This document shows, one piece after another, positions 8,668 through 16,011 of a stretch of 36,025 nt of DNA; position 1 is the first letter of the stretch, and every line of letters starts with the position of its first letter. A program made the position numbers and the translations under genes. Source of the stretch: Sphingomonas palustris (GTDB lineage: Bacteria > Pseudomonadota > Alphaproteobacteria > Sphingomonadales > Sphingomonadaceae). The stretch covers positions 1-36,025 of the forward strand of contig JAMFSI010000099.1 of NCBI GenBank assembly GCA_026225215.1, read 5' to 3'. The notes under the pieces were generated by a model. The model was given only the letters and a program-made list of their open reading frames with translations. It was not told the DNA's origin and searched no databases.

Positions 8668-8696
8668 ATGTCATCAAAAGGTCATTGGTGCGTCAT
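8668..8696 (+). promoter_or_regulatory. Triple Pho-box-like direct repeat (putative PhoB site)
   Basis: Three heptamers ATGTCAT, AGGTCAT and GCGTCAT occur at 8668, 8679 and 8690, each separated by exactly 4 bases (period 11). A PhoB site is two or more CTGTCAT-like heptamers with 4-bp AT-rich spacers and an 11-bp period, so the match in both sequence and spacing is good. It lies ~105 bp before the phosphoesterase ATG, as expected for an activator site. This suggests phosphate-starvation control. Confidence 0.72.
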
Positions 8697-8801
8697 CTTC
8701 CGATGCTGGAGAGGCGCGGGGCCCGTGACCAGATTCCCTGCGGCTGAACCGGTGACGGGTGCAATCCCGGCGCGTCGCATATGCGTAAGTGGAGGCAAGT
8801 T

Positions 8802-10556
8802 ATGAATCGAAAGAAAAGGCTTTCGTCCAGCCTGGCGCTGGTCGCGATGGCCAGCTTGTTTTTGGCCGGCTGTAATGATGATCTGGCCAATAGCGGTTCC
8901 GGGGGAAGCACTGCGGCCGTGAGTGCACAGGACGCGCTGACGACCGCTACGCCGATCAAGCATCTGGTGGTGATCTATGGGGAGAACGAGTCGTTCGACC
9001 ATTACTTCGGCACCTACCCCCAGTCGCAGAATCCCTCGGGTGAGCCGACGCAGAGCTGGGTTGCCCCAGCGAACATGCCTTATCCCAACAATTACCTGGC
9101 ACACGCGTCGCTGCTGAACGCCAATCCCAACATGACGAACGCCAAGAACCAGAGCCTGGGCTATCAGGCGAGCTTCCTGAACCCTTTCCGTATCGACCGT
9201 GCACAGTATAACGTGTCGAGCCAGAACCACTCTTACTTGCCGGAACAGGAAGCCAGCGACAACGGGCTGATGGACGCCTTCCCCTTTTACACAGGAAGTG
9301 CCCAGGGCAGTAGCACTGCCAACGGCACGAGTACTTCTGCCCAGTTCGGGACCAAGGCTCAGGTCCTCGGTTATTTTGACGGCAACACCGTCACCGCCCT
9401 GTGGAACTATGCTCAGAACTACGCCATGAACGAAAATGCCTGGACCGAAACCTTCGGCCCCTCGACACCAGGTGCGATCGAGGCCATCTCGGGCCAGAAC
9501 AACGGGGTTGTGACCTCGACGGGCGCGGCCATTGGCGCCAATGTCATCGCCGATGGACAAGGCAGCTTCACCGCCACCGGCGACGGCGACCCGACGAGCG
9601 ACAAATGCTCGGCGCTCGTCAATGGCTCGACCCCGTCCGGTGCGGCGACTTACAAGCTGCTCGGCCAGAACATCGGCGACCTGCTGAACGCGGCCGGTAT
9701 CACCTGGGGCGGCTTCATGGGCGGCTTCGATACCACCGCCACAAATGCCAATGGTTCGACGAACTGTGCCCGCTCGACCGTCTCGCCCAATACCGGCGCG
9801 GCTGCGGTTGTCGACTATGTGCCTCACCACGCCTGGTTCCAATATTACGGCACTACCGCCAACATCAATCATACCCGTCCCAGCTCGACGGCGATGATCG
9901 GCTACACCGAAGCGACCGACAGTTCTTATGGCGCCACGGCGGTCAATCACCAATACGACTACAACGATTTCGTGACTGCGGTGAGCGCCGGCAATTACCC
10001 GTCGGTCAGCTACATCAAGGCGCCGGCCTTCCAGGATGCGCATCCGGGCAACTCCAACCCGCTTGACGAGCAGGCCTTTGTAACCAAGGTCATCAACTTC
10101 CTCATGCAGCAGCCCGACTGGAAAAACACCGCGGTCATTATCGCTTATGATGACTCGGACGGCTGGTACGACCATCAGGCCCCGAACATCATGACATCGT
10201 CGTTTGATGCGACCAACGACGCTTACAACAGCCCCGGCAATTGCACCAGCAGCACGGCTACTCAGGGTGTTGGTCTGAACGGCGGCAAACCCGTCAATGG
10301 TCGCTGCGGCCCCGGTACGCGTACGCCGTTTATTGTGATTTCGCCTTATGCCCGGCAGAATTTCATCGACAGCACGTTTATCTCGCAAGCGTCGATCGTG
10401 CGCTTCATCGAAGACAACTGGCTGGGCGGCAAACGCATAGGCAATGGTTCGCATGATGCCGTGGCCGGCGATATCCGGAGCATGTTCGACTTCACGTCGT
10501 CACCGCGTACCGGCACGCTGCTCCTCGACAACAATAATGGCACGAAGAGCTCGTAA
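8802..10556 (+). CDS. Lipoprotein phosphoesterase (acid phosphatase / phospholipase C family)
   Basis: A 584-residue protein of the phosphoesterase family that includes bacterial phospholipase C and AcpA-type acid phosphatases. The N-terminal motif IKHLVVIYGENESFDHYFG carries the metal and nucleophile region (family pattern vvii.EN.SFDhyfG). The metal-site segment VIIAYDDSDGWYDHQAP and PFIVISPYARQNF are near the C-terminus. Start chosen at ATG 8802, preceded by GGAGG, giving a signal peptide with lipobox LFLAGC. An in-frame ATG at 8781 would add seven residues. The Cys suggests lipid anchoring outside the cytoplasm. A Pho-box-like triple repeat upstream argues that it scavenges phosphate from esters. 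Exact substrate is unknown. Confidence 0.88.
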   Translation: MNRKKRLSSSLALVAMASLFLAGCNDDLANSGSGGSTAAVSAQDALTTATPIKHLVVIYGENESFDHYFGTYPQSQNPSGEPTQSWVAPANMPYPNNYLAHASLLNANPNMTNAKNQSLGYQASFLNPFRIDRAQYNVSSQNHSYLPEQEASDNGLMDAFPFYTGSAQGSSTANGTSTSAQFGTKAQVLGYFDGNTVTALWNYAQNYAMNENAWTETFGPSTPGAIEAISGQNNGVVTSTGAAIGANVIADGQGSFTATGDGDPTSDKCSALVNGSTPSGAATYKLLGQNIGDLLNAAGITWGGFMGGFDTTATNANGSTNCARSTVSPNTGAAAVVDYVPHHAWFQYYGTTANINHTRPSSTAMIGYTEATDSSYGATAVNHQYDYNDFVTAVSAGNYPSVSYIKAPAFQDAHPGNSNPLDEQAFVTKVINFLMQQPDWKNTAVIIAYDDSDGWYDHQAPNIMTSSFDATNDAYNSPGNCTSSTATQGVGLNGGKPVNGRCGPGTRTPFIVISPYARQNFIDSTFISQASIVRFIEDNWLGGKRIGNGSHDAVAGDIRSMFDFTSSPRTGTLLLDNNNGTKSS

Positions 10557-10565
10557 GAGCCAAGC

Positions 10566-10592
10566 AGGCTTCGGGCAGCCGAAGCCTCTTTC
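10566..10592 (+). terminator. Terminator hairpin 1 after phosphoesterase
   Basis: A 9-bp perfect stem AGGCTTCGG / CCGAAGCCT with loop GCAG begins 10 bp after the phosphoesterase stop and is followed by CTTTCT. It has the form of an intrinsic terminator with a weak T tract. Confidence 0.6.
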
Positions 10593-10603
10593 TGCCCTAC
10601 CGT

Positions 10604-10639
10604 CTCCCGCCGGCTTCATGCCGGCGGGAGATCTCTTTT
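10604..10639 (+). terminator. Terminator hairpin 2 (tandem)
   Basis: An 11-bp perfect GC-rich stem CTCCCGCCGGC / GCCGGCGGGAG with a 5-base TTCAT loop is followed by ATCTCTTTTA. This is a strong rho-independent terminator shape. It ends only ~15-24 bp before the start of the peroxidase gene, so any transcription of that gene from the Pho promoter would need read-through. Confidence 0.7.
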
Positions 10640-10653
10640 AGCTGAGCAACGCA

Positions 10654-12087
10654 ATGACCGCTTCCCGGCCCGAATCCGATGTTGAACCCTCCTTGCCGGT
10701 CTTCAAGGGCGCGCCGCCTGCGCTCAAACGGAGCGGGAGACTGCGTAGCGCGGCGATCGGCGTGGCGACGCTGGTGGCCGCAATTGCCGGCACCTTCGGC
10801 TATTTTCTTGCCTTTCCCAGTCATGCGCCCGCCTCGCTCGATCGCTGGATCGAGGATACGACAGGTGCAAACCCGAACCCGATCAAGCTCGTCCGCCCGG
10901 TCGAGCGTCCGTTGAGCCTGTTGGCGCAAATCGGCCAGAAGCTGTTCTACGATCCCTCGCTGTCGGCTTCGGGCAAACAATCCTGCGCCAGCTGCCACGA
11001 TCCCGCTCATTCCTTTGGTCCGCCGAGCGATCGCGACGTGCAATTCGGCGGCCCTGATCTGCACCAGGAAGGGCTGCGTACTCCGCCGAGCCTGACTTAT
11101 CTCTACCGCCAGCCCGGTTTCGGCATCGGCCCTTCGGCCGGTGACCTCGACGCGCAGATCCCGCTCGATCAACTTGCGCAGAAAGCGCTGGGCAAGCCCA
11201 GGCAGGTCAAGAGCGCCGCAGCGCCGGGCCAGGTGGCGATGGTTCCCGCAGGTGGCTTGTTCTGGGACGGGCGGGTCGACATGCTGATGGATCAGGCGAT
11301 GGGGCCTTTGATGAATCCTGCCGAAATGGCGAATAAGGACCGCTTTGCGGTCGACGAAAAGCTGCGACGCCTGCCCTATTTTTCTCAGCTCGAGACCTTG
11401 TTCGGCAAGCAAGCGCTCCAGCGCCCCGAATTGCTGTTTATCGAGGCGATGTCGGCGCTGTCGGCTTATCAAGTTGAATCCGGCGCGTTCCACCGGTTCA
11501 ACAGTAAGTACGATGGCTGGCTGGAAGGCAAAGAGAGGCTGACTCACGCCGAAATGCGCGGTCTGCGCCTGTTCAACGACCCTGACAAAGGTAATTGCGC
11601 CGCCTGCCACCTCAGCCAGCCCAGCCGGGACGGAGTGCCGCCGCTGTTCACGGATACGGAATATGAATCGCTCGGAGTGCCGCGCAACCGCCGCCTCGCG
11701 GTGAATGGCGACCCCGCATTTTATGACATGGGCGTGTGCGGGCCGATCCGAAAGGATCTGGCCAAGCAGACCCAATATTGCGGCATGTTCCTGACCCCCA
11801 CCTTGCGCAATAGCGCCGGGCGCGGGGTCTACTTTCACAACGGCGTCTATCACGATCTTCGGCAGGTATTGAAATTCTACAATCTGCGCGCTGCGCATCC
11901 GGAGAAGATTTACCCGCATGATGCGCAGGGACATCTGCTGATCTACGACGACCTGCCGGTAAAATATCACGCCAATATTGATACCACAGATGCACCCTTC
12001 CAGCAGGCACGGGGTGATGAGCCGCCGCTGACCGACGCCGACATCGGCGACATCATCGCCTTCATTCACGCGCTCCAAGATCGATAG
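10654..12087 (+). CDS. Membrane-anchored diheme cytochrome c peroxidase-like protein
   Basis: A 477-residue protein of the diheme cytochrome c peroxidase / MauG family. Two haem c attachment motifs are visible: CASCH at residues 111-115 and CAACH at 315-319. Instead of a cleavable signal it has an N-terminal cytoplasmic stretch and one transmembrane helix (~33-54), so the catalytic part should be periplasmic and tethered. NSAGRGVYFHNGVY near the C-terminus resembles the family's PxLRN....PYMHdG segment. It reduces peroxide or oxidises an unknown partner. It sits just behind the phosphoesterase on the same strand but beyond two terminator hairpins. No clear own promoter or strong ribosome binding site is seen. 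Confidence 0.85.
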   Translation: MTASRPESDVEPSLPVFKGAPPALKRSGRLRSAAIGVATLVAAIAGTFGYFLAFPSHAPASLDRWIEDTTGANPNPIKLVRPVERPLSLLAQIGQKLFYDPSLSASGKQSCASCHDPAHSFGPPSDRDVQFGGPDLHQEGLRTPPSLTYLYRQPGFGIGPSAGDLDAQIPLDQLAQKALGKPRQVKSAAAPGQVAMVPAGGLFWDGRVDMLMDQAMGPLMNPAEMANKDRFAVDEKLRRLPYFSQLETLFGKQALQRPELLFIEAMSALSAYQVESGAFHRFNSKYDGWLEGKERLTHAEMRGLRLFNDPDKGNCAACHLSQPSRDGVPPLFTDTEYESLGVPRNRRLAVNGDPAFYDMGVCGPIRKDLAKQTQYCGMFLTPTLRNSAGRGVYFHNGVYHDLRQVLKFYNLRAAHPEKIYPHDAQGHLLIYDDLPVKYHANIDTTDAPFQQARGDEPPLTDADIGDIIAFIHALQDR

Positions 12088-12115
12088 GATTGGGAGGTAC
12101 AGGTATCGCAATCCA

Positions 12116-12250
12116 GCCGATGCTCCGATATGCTTGGCGAAAGCATGGAGCCTGCATGGTAAGGCAAACCGAAAAGTCAGCCTTCGGCTCTTCGCTTGTG
12201 GCCGTATCCCAACTTTGGACGACCTTATGGAAGTCACTTGGATACCGCAG
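12116..12250 (-). pseudogene. Possible phage terminase large subunit remnant
   Basis: A short minus-strand stretch reads DFHKVVQSWDTATSEEPKADFSVCLT in successive parts. This resembles the start of the nuclease domain of phage terminase large subunits, where VQSWDTAsK....DySVCttW is a conserved block. Nothing else of a terminase is readable nearby. The match is short and recalled rather than searched. If correct, it is prophage debris between the peroxidase gene and a truncated transporter. Confidence 0.4.
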
Positions 12251-12334
12251 CCCTTTGCGGCTATGCTCCCGCCGGCCAATACCAGTCCATGTCATGATCC
12301 ACTCCATCTCTTTGCAAAGAGGCGTGAATCATAA

Positions 12335-12763
12335 AATACTGGTATTGCTCAACAACTTTCGGATCGGGCTCTTACCGATCGCTACGACCCGCGCCAGCTG
12401 CTGATCATTTATTACGGCCTGCGCGGCCTCTCGCTGATCGCGCTGCCCTTTCTCAGCTTCGAGACGACGAGCCTCGCCGTATTCGCGGTGTTCTATGGGC
12501 TCGACTGGATCGCCACAGTGCCGCCGACGGTGAAACTCGCCAATCAGGCCTTCGGGGAGCAGGAACCGCCGATAGTGTTCGGCTGGATTCAGACGGGCCA
12601 TCAATTGGGCGCCGCCTTCGCCGCGTTCGGCGCCGGTGTGATCCGCAAGCAGAGCGGCAGCTATCTTCCCGCTTTCGTCGCTGCGGGGGCGATGGGCGTG
12701 GTCGCCGCCAGCGTCCTGCTGGTGTCGCTTGGTGAGCGAGGCGTTCATCTAGCCGCCGCATAG
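12335..12763 (+). pseudogene. 5'-truncated MFS transporter remnant
   Basis: The plus-strand frame from about 12335 (after an in-frame stop) reads LTDRYDPRQLLIIYYGLRG, a typical MFS loop-and-helix segment. It continues FYGLDWIATVPPTVKL, FGEQEPPIVFGWI and a final hydrophobic helix to a stop at 12761-12763. This corresponds to the last ~140 residues of a ~400-residue major facilitator permease. The first two thirds are absent and no start codon with a ribosome binding site exists at the break, so the gene is not functional. Its end overlaps the 3' end of the convergent LysR gene by 19 bp. Confidence 0.68.
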
Positions 12764-13683
12764 GCGGCTTGTTCCTGTTCGCGTTGCTTGCTGGGGCATT
12801 CCCGAAGCCGTTCGATCAGCCAGCGGCCGGCGGGGCCGGGTGGAGCCGAAAGCGAATAGACCGCCGACATTGGCAGGATCATGCCACCGGCCGACAGATC
12901 CTCGATCTCCAGCCTCACCAGCCTGCCTACCGCCAGGTCTTCGCTGATCGCGTGTAGCGGCATGCTGCCCCACCCAAGACCGTTCAGCAGAAAGGCGTGC
13001 TTGGCGAAGAGATCGGCTAGCCGCCAAGTCGAAGGTGACAGCACGCCGAGCTCACGGCCAGCCGAAAGTTCCGACCGATCGGTCAGCACAAGCTGGACGT
13101 GACGGGAAAGCTCACTTCTGGGAACGATCCCCGGGTAAGTCGCCAGCGGATGTTCGCGCGCCGCCACCATCACCAGGGAGATCCCGGCGACACGTTCCGC
13201 GGTCAACGATGACGGCATTAATGGCAGCGAGCCGACCACCCCCAGACTCGCTCGTCCGTCGAGAACCGGCTGATACGCTCCGCCAAGCGCCTCCACATAC
13301 AGACGCAGCGGCGTAGCCGGAAATTGCTCGCGGAAATCCTTCGCCGCCTCGGTGATAGCGGCGAGCGGGAACATCACATCGATCACCACCGACAACTCCG
13401 GCTCGATACCCGACGCCATTCCCCTGGCGCGCGACTTCATGAAATCCACGCCCGACACGACACTGCGGGCATCGGCGAGCAGCACGGTGCCCGCCGGCGT
13501 CAGCTTGGGATACCGGCCGGAGCGATCGAACAGAGCCATGCCCATCTGGCTTTCCAGGCTGGCGATCAACTCGCTCACCACCGATTGCGCGCGGCCCAGC
13601 CTGCGGCTCGCCGCTGAGAAGCTACCCTCCTCCACCGCCGCCACAAAGGATCTGAGCTGATCGAGCGATACGCCGTCGAGCAT
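12745..13683 (-). CDS. LysR-family transcriptional regulator
   Basis: A 312-residue LysR-type regulator. The N-terminal winged helix-turn-helix (residues ~5-65) reads LDQLRSFVAAVEEGSFSAAS and RRLGRAQSVVSELIASLE, canonical for the family. The periplasmic-binding-protein-like effector domain follows. The ATG at 13683 (MLDGVSLDQL) is chosen because it starts just before the HTH. An upstream extension to 13758 lacks family similarity and would cover the divergent promoter. It is divergent from the azoreductase-YceI pair, which it probably controls. The inducer is unknown. Confidence 0.88.
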   Translation of the reverse strand: MLDGVSLDQLRSFVAAVEEGSFSAASRRLGRAQSVVSELIASLESQMGMALFDRSGRYPKLTPAGTVLLADARSVVSGVDFMKSRARGMASGIEPELSVVIDVMFPLAAITEAAKDFREQFPATPLRLYVEALGGAYQPVLDGRASLGVVGSLPLMPSSLTAERVAGISLVMVAAREHPLATYPGIVPRSELSRHVQLVLTDRSELSAGRELGVLSPSTWRLADLFAKHAFLLNGLGWGSMPLHAISEDLAVGRLVRLEIEDLSAGGMILPMSAVYSLSAPPGPAGRWLIERLRECPSKQREQEQAAYAAAR

Positions 13684-13826
13684 GGCATTCTCCCATCCAT
13701 CTGCACATCCGATGGATAGCATCGAAATATACTGTCTATTCTGTTGGGCGCAAGCCAACCTACAACGTCTCCACCCTGCCCTCGGCGATCCCGACGCCGG
13801 TGCCCAGGCTTTTGGAGACCTTTACG
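13684..13826. promoter_or_regulatory. Divergent LysR / azoreductase promoter region
   Basis: A 143-bp non-coding region separates the LysR gene from the azoreductase gene. It holds an AT-richer core with an imperfect dyad, ATAG at 13716-13719 and CTAT at 13736-13739, flanking CATCGAAATATACTGT. LysR regulators usually bind such T-N11-A-like dyads between divergent genes. The site is a candidate only. Confidence 0.35.
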
Positions 13827-14441
13827 ATGACCCTGCTTCATATCGATTCGAGCATCCTTGGCGATCATTCGGCCAGCCGCGCGCTTTCGGCCGAGATCGT
13901 CGCTCGTCAGGCTGCGCTGCATCCCGGCATCGAGGTCGTCTATCGCGATCTCACCATCGATCCGGCGCTGCATCTTTCGGGTGCGCATATGGCGGCCTCA
14001 CAGGGCGCGCAGGTCGAGGATGCAAGCCTCGCCGCCGATCTCGCCACTGGGGGCGCCTATCTGGACGAGCTGCTCGCCGCCGAGATCATCGTGATCGGTG
14101 CTCCCATGTATAATTTCTCGGTGCCGAGCCAGCTCAAATCGTGGATCGACCGCATCGTCGTCGCCGGCAAGACTTTCGGCTACACCGCCGAAGGTCAGCT
14201 CCAGACGCTGCTGCCACCGGGCAAAAAAGTCATCATCGCCTCCACGCGTGGCAACATCTACGGCGTCGGCTCGCCAACCGAGGCGCTGGAGCATCAGGAA
14301 AGCTATCTGCGGGGTGTCCTCTCCTTCCTGGGCATTACCAATGTCACTGTCATTCGCGCCGAGGGCATTGCCTTCGGCGAAGAAGCGAAGCAGGCCGCGC
14401 TCAGCAAGGCCCGCGAGCAGATTGCCGCGCTGGCCGCCTGA
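13827..14441 (+). CDS. azoR: FMN-dependent NADH-azoreductase
   Basis: A 204-residue flavodoxin-fold enzyme of the AzoR family. It uses FMN and NAD(P)H to reduce quinones and azo bonds in the cytoplasm. The N-terminal phosphate-binding segment LLHIDSSILGDHSASRALS, the FMN-contact segment GAPMYNFSVPSQLKSWIDR and the STRGNIYG loop are all characteristic. The start is ATG at 13827 with GGAGA nine bases upstream. The frame extends to 13800 without support. It is followed after 41 bp by a YceI gene on the same strand and lies divergent to a LysR regulator. This is a common stress- or electrophile-responsive arrangement. Confidence 0.92.
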   Translation: MTLLHIDSSILGDHSASRALSAEIVARQAALHPGIEVVYRDLTIDPALHLSGAHMAASQGAQVEDASLAADLATGGAYLDELLAAEIIVIGAPMYNFSVPSQLKSWIDRIVVAGKTFGYTAEGQLQTLLPPGKKVIIASTRGNIYGVGSPTEALEHQESYLRGVLSFLGITNVTVIRAEGIAFGEEAKQAALSKAREQIAALAA

Positions 14442-14482
14442 TTTCCTTCACCCTTTTTGTTACCCCTCCCGGAGTTTCCTCG

Positions 14483-15106
14483 ATGAAGACAATGATGATC
14501 GCCGGCAGCGCTGCGATGCTGCTGCTTGGCCTTGTTTCCGCAAGCCCTGCCCCGGCCCAACAGGTTTCCTCCGCCGATCCGGCCATCGTGCAGGCCGGCA
14601 CCTACAAGGTGGAGCCCTATCACACGCAGGTGAGCTTCACCCTGTCGCATTTCGGCTTCAGCCATTTCTCGGGCTTCTTCTCCGGCGCGTCAGGCACGCT
14701 TCAGATCGATCCCGCCAGACCGGCGGCGACGAAGCTCGATGTCACGCTGCCCATCCAGAGCGTGACAACCACCGTGCCCAAGCTCAATGAGGAGTTGAAG
14801 GGCGGCCAGTGGTTCGATGCCGCGCAATTTCCGACCGCGACCTTCACTTCCACCAGCATCACGCCCACCGGCAAGGGCAGCGCGACGATCACCGGCAACC
14901 TCACCCTGCATGGCGTCACCCGCCCGGTGACGCTGACCGCGCACTTTGTCGGCGGCGGCGTCAATCCGATAGATAAGGCCTACACCATCGGCTTCGACGC
15001 GACCGGCACGATCAGGCGCAGCGATTTCGGCGTGAAGGCTTATGTACCGCTCGTTGGCGACGAGGTAGAACTCACCATCGCTGGCGCCTTCGAAAAGCAG
15101 AACTGA
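14483..15106 (+). CDS. YceI-family periplasmic protein
   Basis: A 207-residue secreted YceI-like lipocalin-fold protein that binds isoprenoid or other amphiphilic ligands in the periplasm. The signal peptide covers residues 1-25 and ends near PAPAQ. The mature part has the family signatures GTYKVEPYHTQVSFTLSHFGF, LNEELKGGQWFDAAQFPTATF, GNLTLHGVTRPVTL and a C-terminal DEVELTIAGAFEK strand. The ATG at 14483 follows GGAG at 14471. It is probably cotranscribed with the azoreductase. Precise role is unknown. Confidence 0.9.
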   Translation: MKTMMIAGSAAMLLLGLVSASPAPAQQVSSADPAIVQAGTYKVEPYHTQVSFTLSHFGFSHFSGFFSGASGTLQIDPARPAATKLDVTLPIQSVTTTVPKLNEELKGGQWFDAAQFPTATFTSTSITPTGKGSATITGNLTLHGVTRPVTLTAHFVGGGVNPIDKAYTIGFDATGTIRRSDFGVKAYVPLVGDEVELTIAGAFEKQN

Positions 15107-15153
15107 TCCATGCCATCGACCTGATCGCCTCCTCCCTGGAAAAGAACTTTCAG

Positions 15154-15257
15154 CTACGCAGGGCTTACGGGGCGCCAGCTTTGTTGCGGATTTCGCAATC
15201 GATTCCCGCGAGCAGATAGCCCATCTGTCCGGGTGAGAGTGCCACAACGCCGTCCAC
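15154..15257 (-). pseudogene. Frameshifted IS66-family OrfB (TnpB) 3' remnant
   Basis: The minus strand reads VDGVVALSPGQMGYLLAGID and then, after a -1 shift near 15196, RNPQQSWRPVSPA and a stop at 15154. Joined, this gives the well-known C-terminus of the IS66 OrfB protein (LtP.QlaYLLeGIDWRnPq.tWRP...). One G appears to have been lost from the GID-W-R codons. Only ~30 residues remain, so this is a decayed insertion-sequence scar just downstream of the YceI gene. Confidence 0.65.
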
Positions 15258-15465
15258 GGTCTGCGACGAGAGAATATCCCATGATCATAGCTCCGGCGAT
15301 TTGCCCAAATATGGAAGACATCTGTTCAACGACACATTGCCGACGAGGCTATACCGAAGAGGATATCGAACTCCGTGACGAGACTCAGTCGACATCAGGT
15401 CGGACCGCCCTTCAAAAGAGCGACGTTACGATTTTATAACTCGGGCAAATCTTAAACGCTGCGGA
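15258..15465. other. Non-coding stretch with no recognised gene
   Basis: No credible coding frame, repeat or RNA gene was seen between the IS66 remnant and the small membrane protein. GC is lower than in the flanking operons. A 68-codon plus-strand frame (15233-15439) has no ribosome binding site and no recognisable features. It is probably the residue of an insertion-sequence excision or decay. Confidence 0.4.
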
Positions 15466-16011
15466 CTATTGTAGCACCGCCAGCTCCTGTAAGCCCTTTT
15501 TCGCTCGAAGAGCCAAGGCGGTATCGATGGCGAATGCGATTATCGCAGCGAGCAACATGCCCAAGGCGAGGCTTACATAGGTCGGGGACGAGACCAGGAT
15601 GGCGGCAATGGCAGCGACAACCGATAGGCTCGCCCAAATGATCTGATTGCGCGCGAAGGAGGTTCGAAGGTCAAGGAAGCGCTGTTTCTCCGACACCCGA
15701 AACGCTGCGGCGTCCGCCTCGTAGGCAACGACAATGGGCCTTAATCGTGCAGCGGCGCCGACAAAGCAGTCATTCCGGTACTGAAACCGCTTCCTGTTAG
15801 CTGCCCGCCGTTCATGCGTTTGGAAAGCGGTCTTGTAGGTTTCAATATCCGTTGGATTGGGTCCGCTCGTGCCGAGACGCTCGCTGATCCGTCGTATTTT
15901 CCGACGCTGCGACGCAACCGTGCTATGGTTACTGTGACGCAACTGGGCGAGGTACCAGAGTGAATTTAGGGTGGCTGCGGGAATTGGTTTGGGAGCCGAT
16001 AAAGCGAACAC
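15466..16011 (-). CDS. Small 2-TM hypothetical membrane protein
   Basis: A function is not recognised. The protein is up to 181 residues, with a basic, helical N-terminal two thirds (RRAANRKRFQYRNDCF and similar) and two close transmembrane helices near the C-terminus (IIWASLSVVAAIAAILVSS and ALGMLLAAIIAFAIDTALAL), then a short basic tail. A cytoplasmic helical domain plus a terminal 2-TM hairpin resembles SLATT/DUF4231-like proteins, but this is only a shape comparison. The start is uncertain. GTG at 16011 would overlap the divergent HlyD gene by 52 bp and has no clear ribosome binding site; TTG at 15942 would avoid the overlap. Confidence 0.55.
   Translation of the reverse strand: MFALSAPKPIPAATLNSLWYLAQLRHSNHSTVASQRRKIRRISERLGTSGPNPTDIETYKTAFQTHERRAANRKRFQYRNDCFVGAAARLRPIVVAYEADAAAFRVSEKQRFLDLRTSFARNQIIWASLSVVAAIAAILVSSPTYVSLALGMLLAAIIAFAIDTALALRAKKGLQELAVLQ

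Noticed and set aside
8486..8728. 80-codon plus-strand frame between divergent operons
   Set aside because: No ribosome binding site, no domain, and it overlaps the Pho-box-like repeat.
8682..10454. 590-codon open frame antisense to the phosphoesterase
   Set aside because: Strongly Arg/Val/Gly-biased with no recognisable domain; it mirrors the codon pattern of the sense gene, which has clear catalytic motifs.
10597..12279. 560-codon open frame antisense to the peroxidase
   Set aside because: The plus strand encodes two CxxCH motifs and a coherent family protein; the antisense frame is a GC-rich shadow.
15233..15439. 68-codon plus-strand frame in the IS66 gap
   Set aside because: No ribosome binding site and partly antisense to an IS66 remnant.
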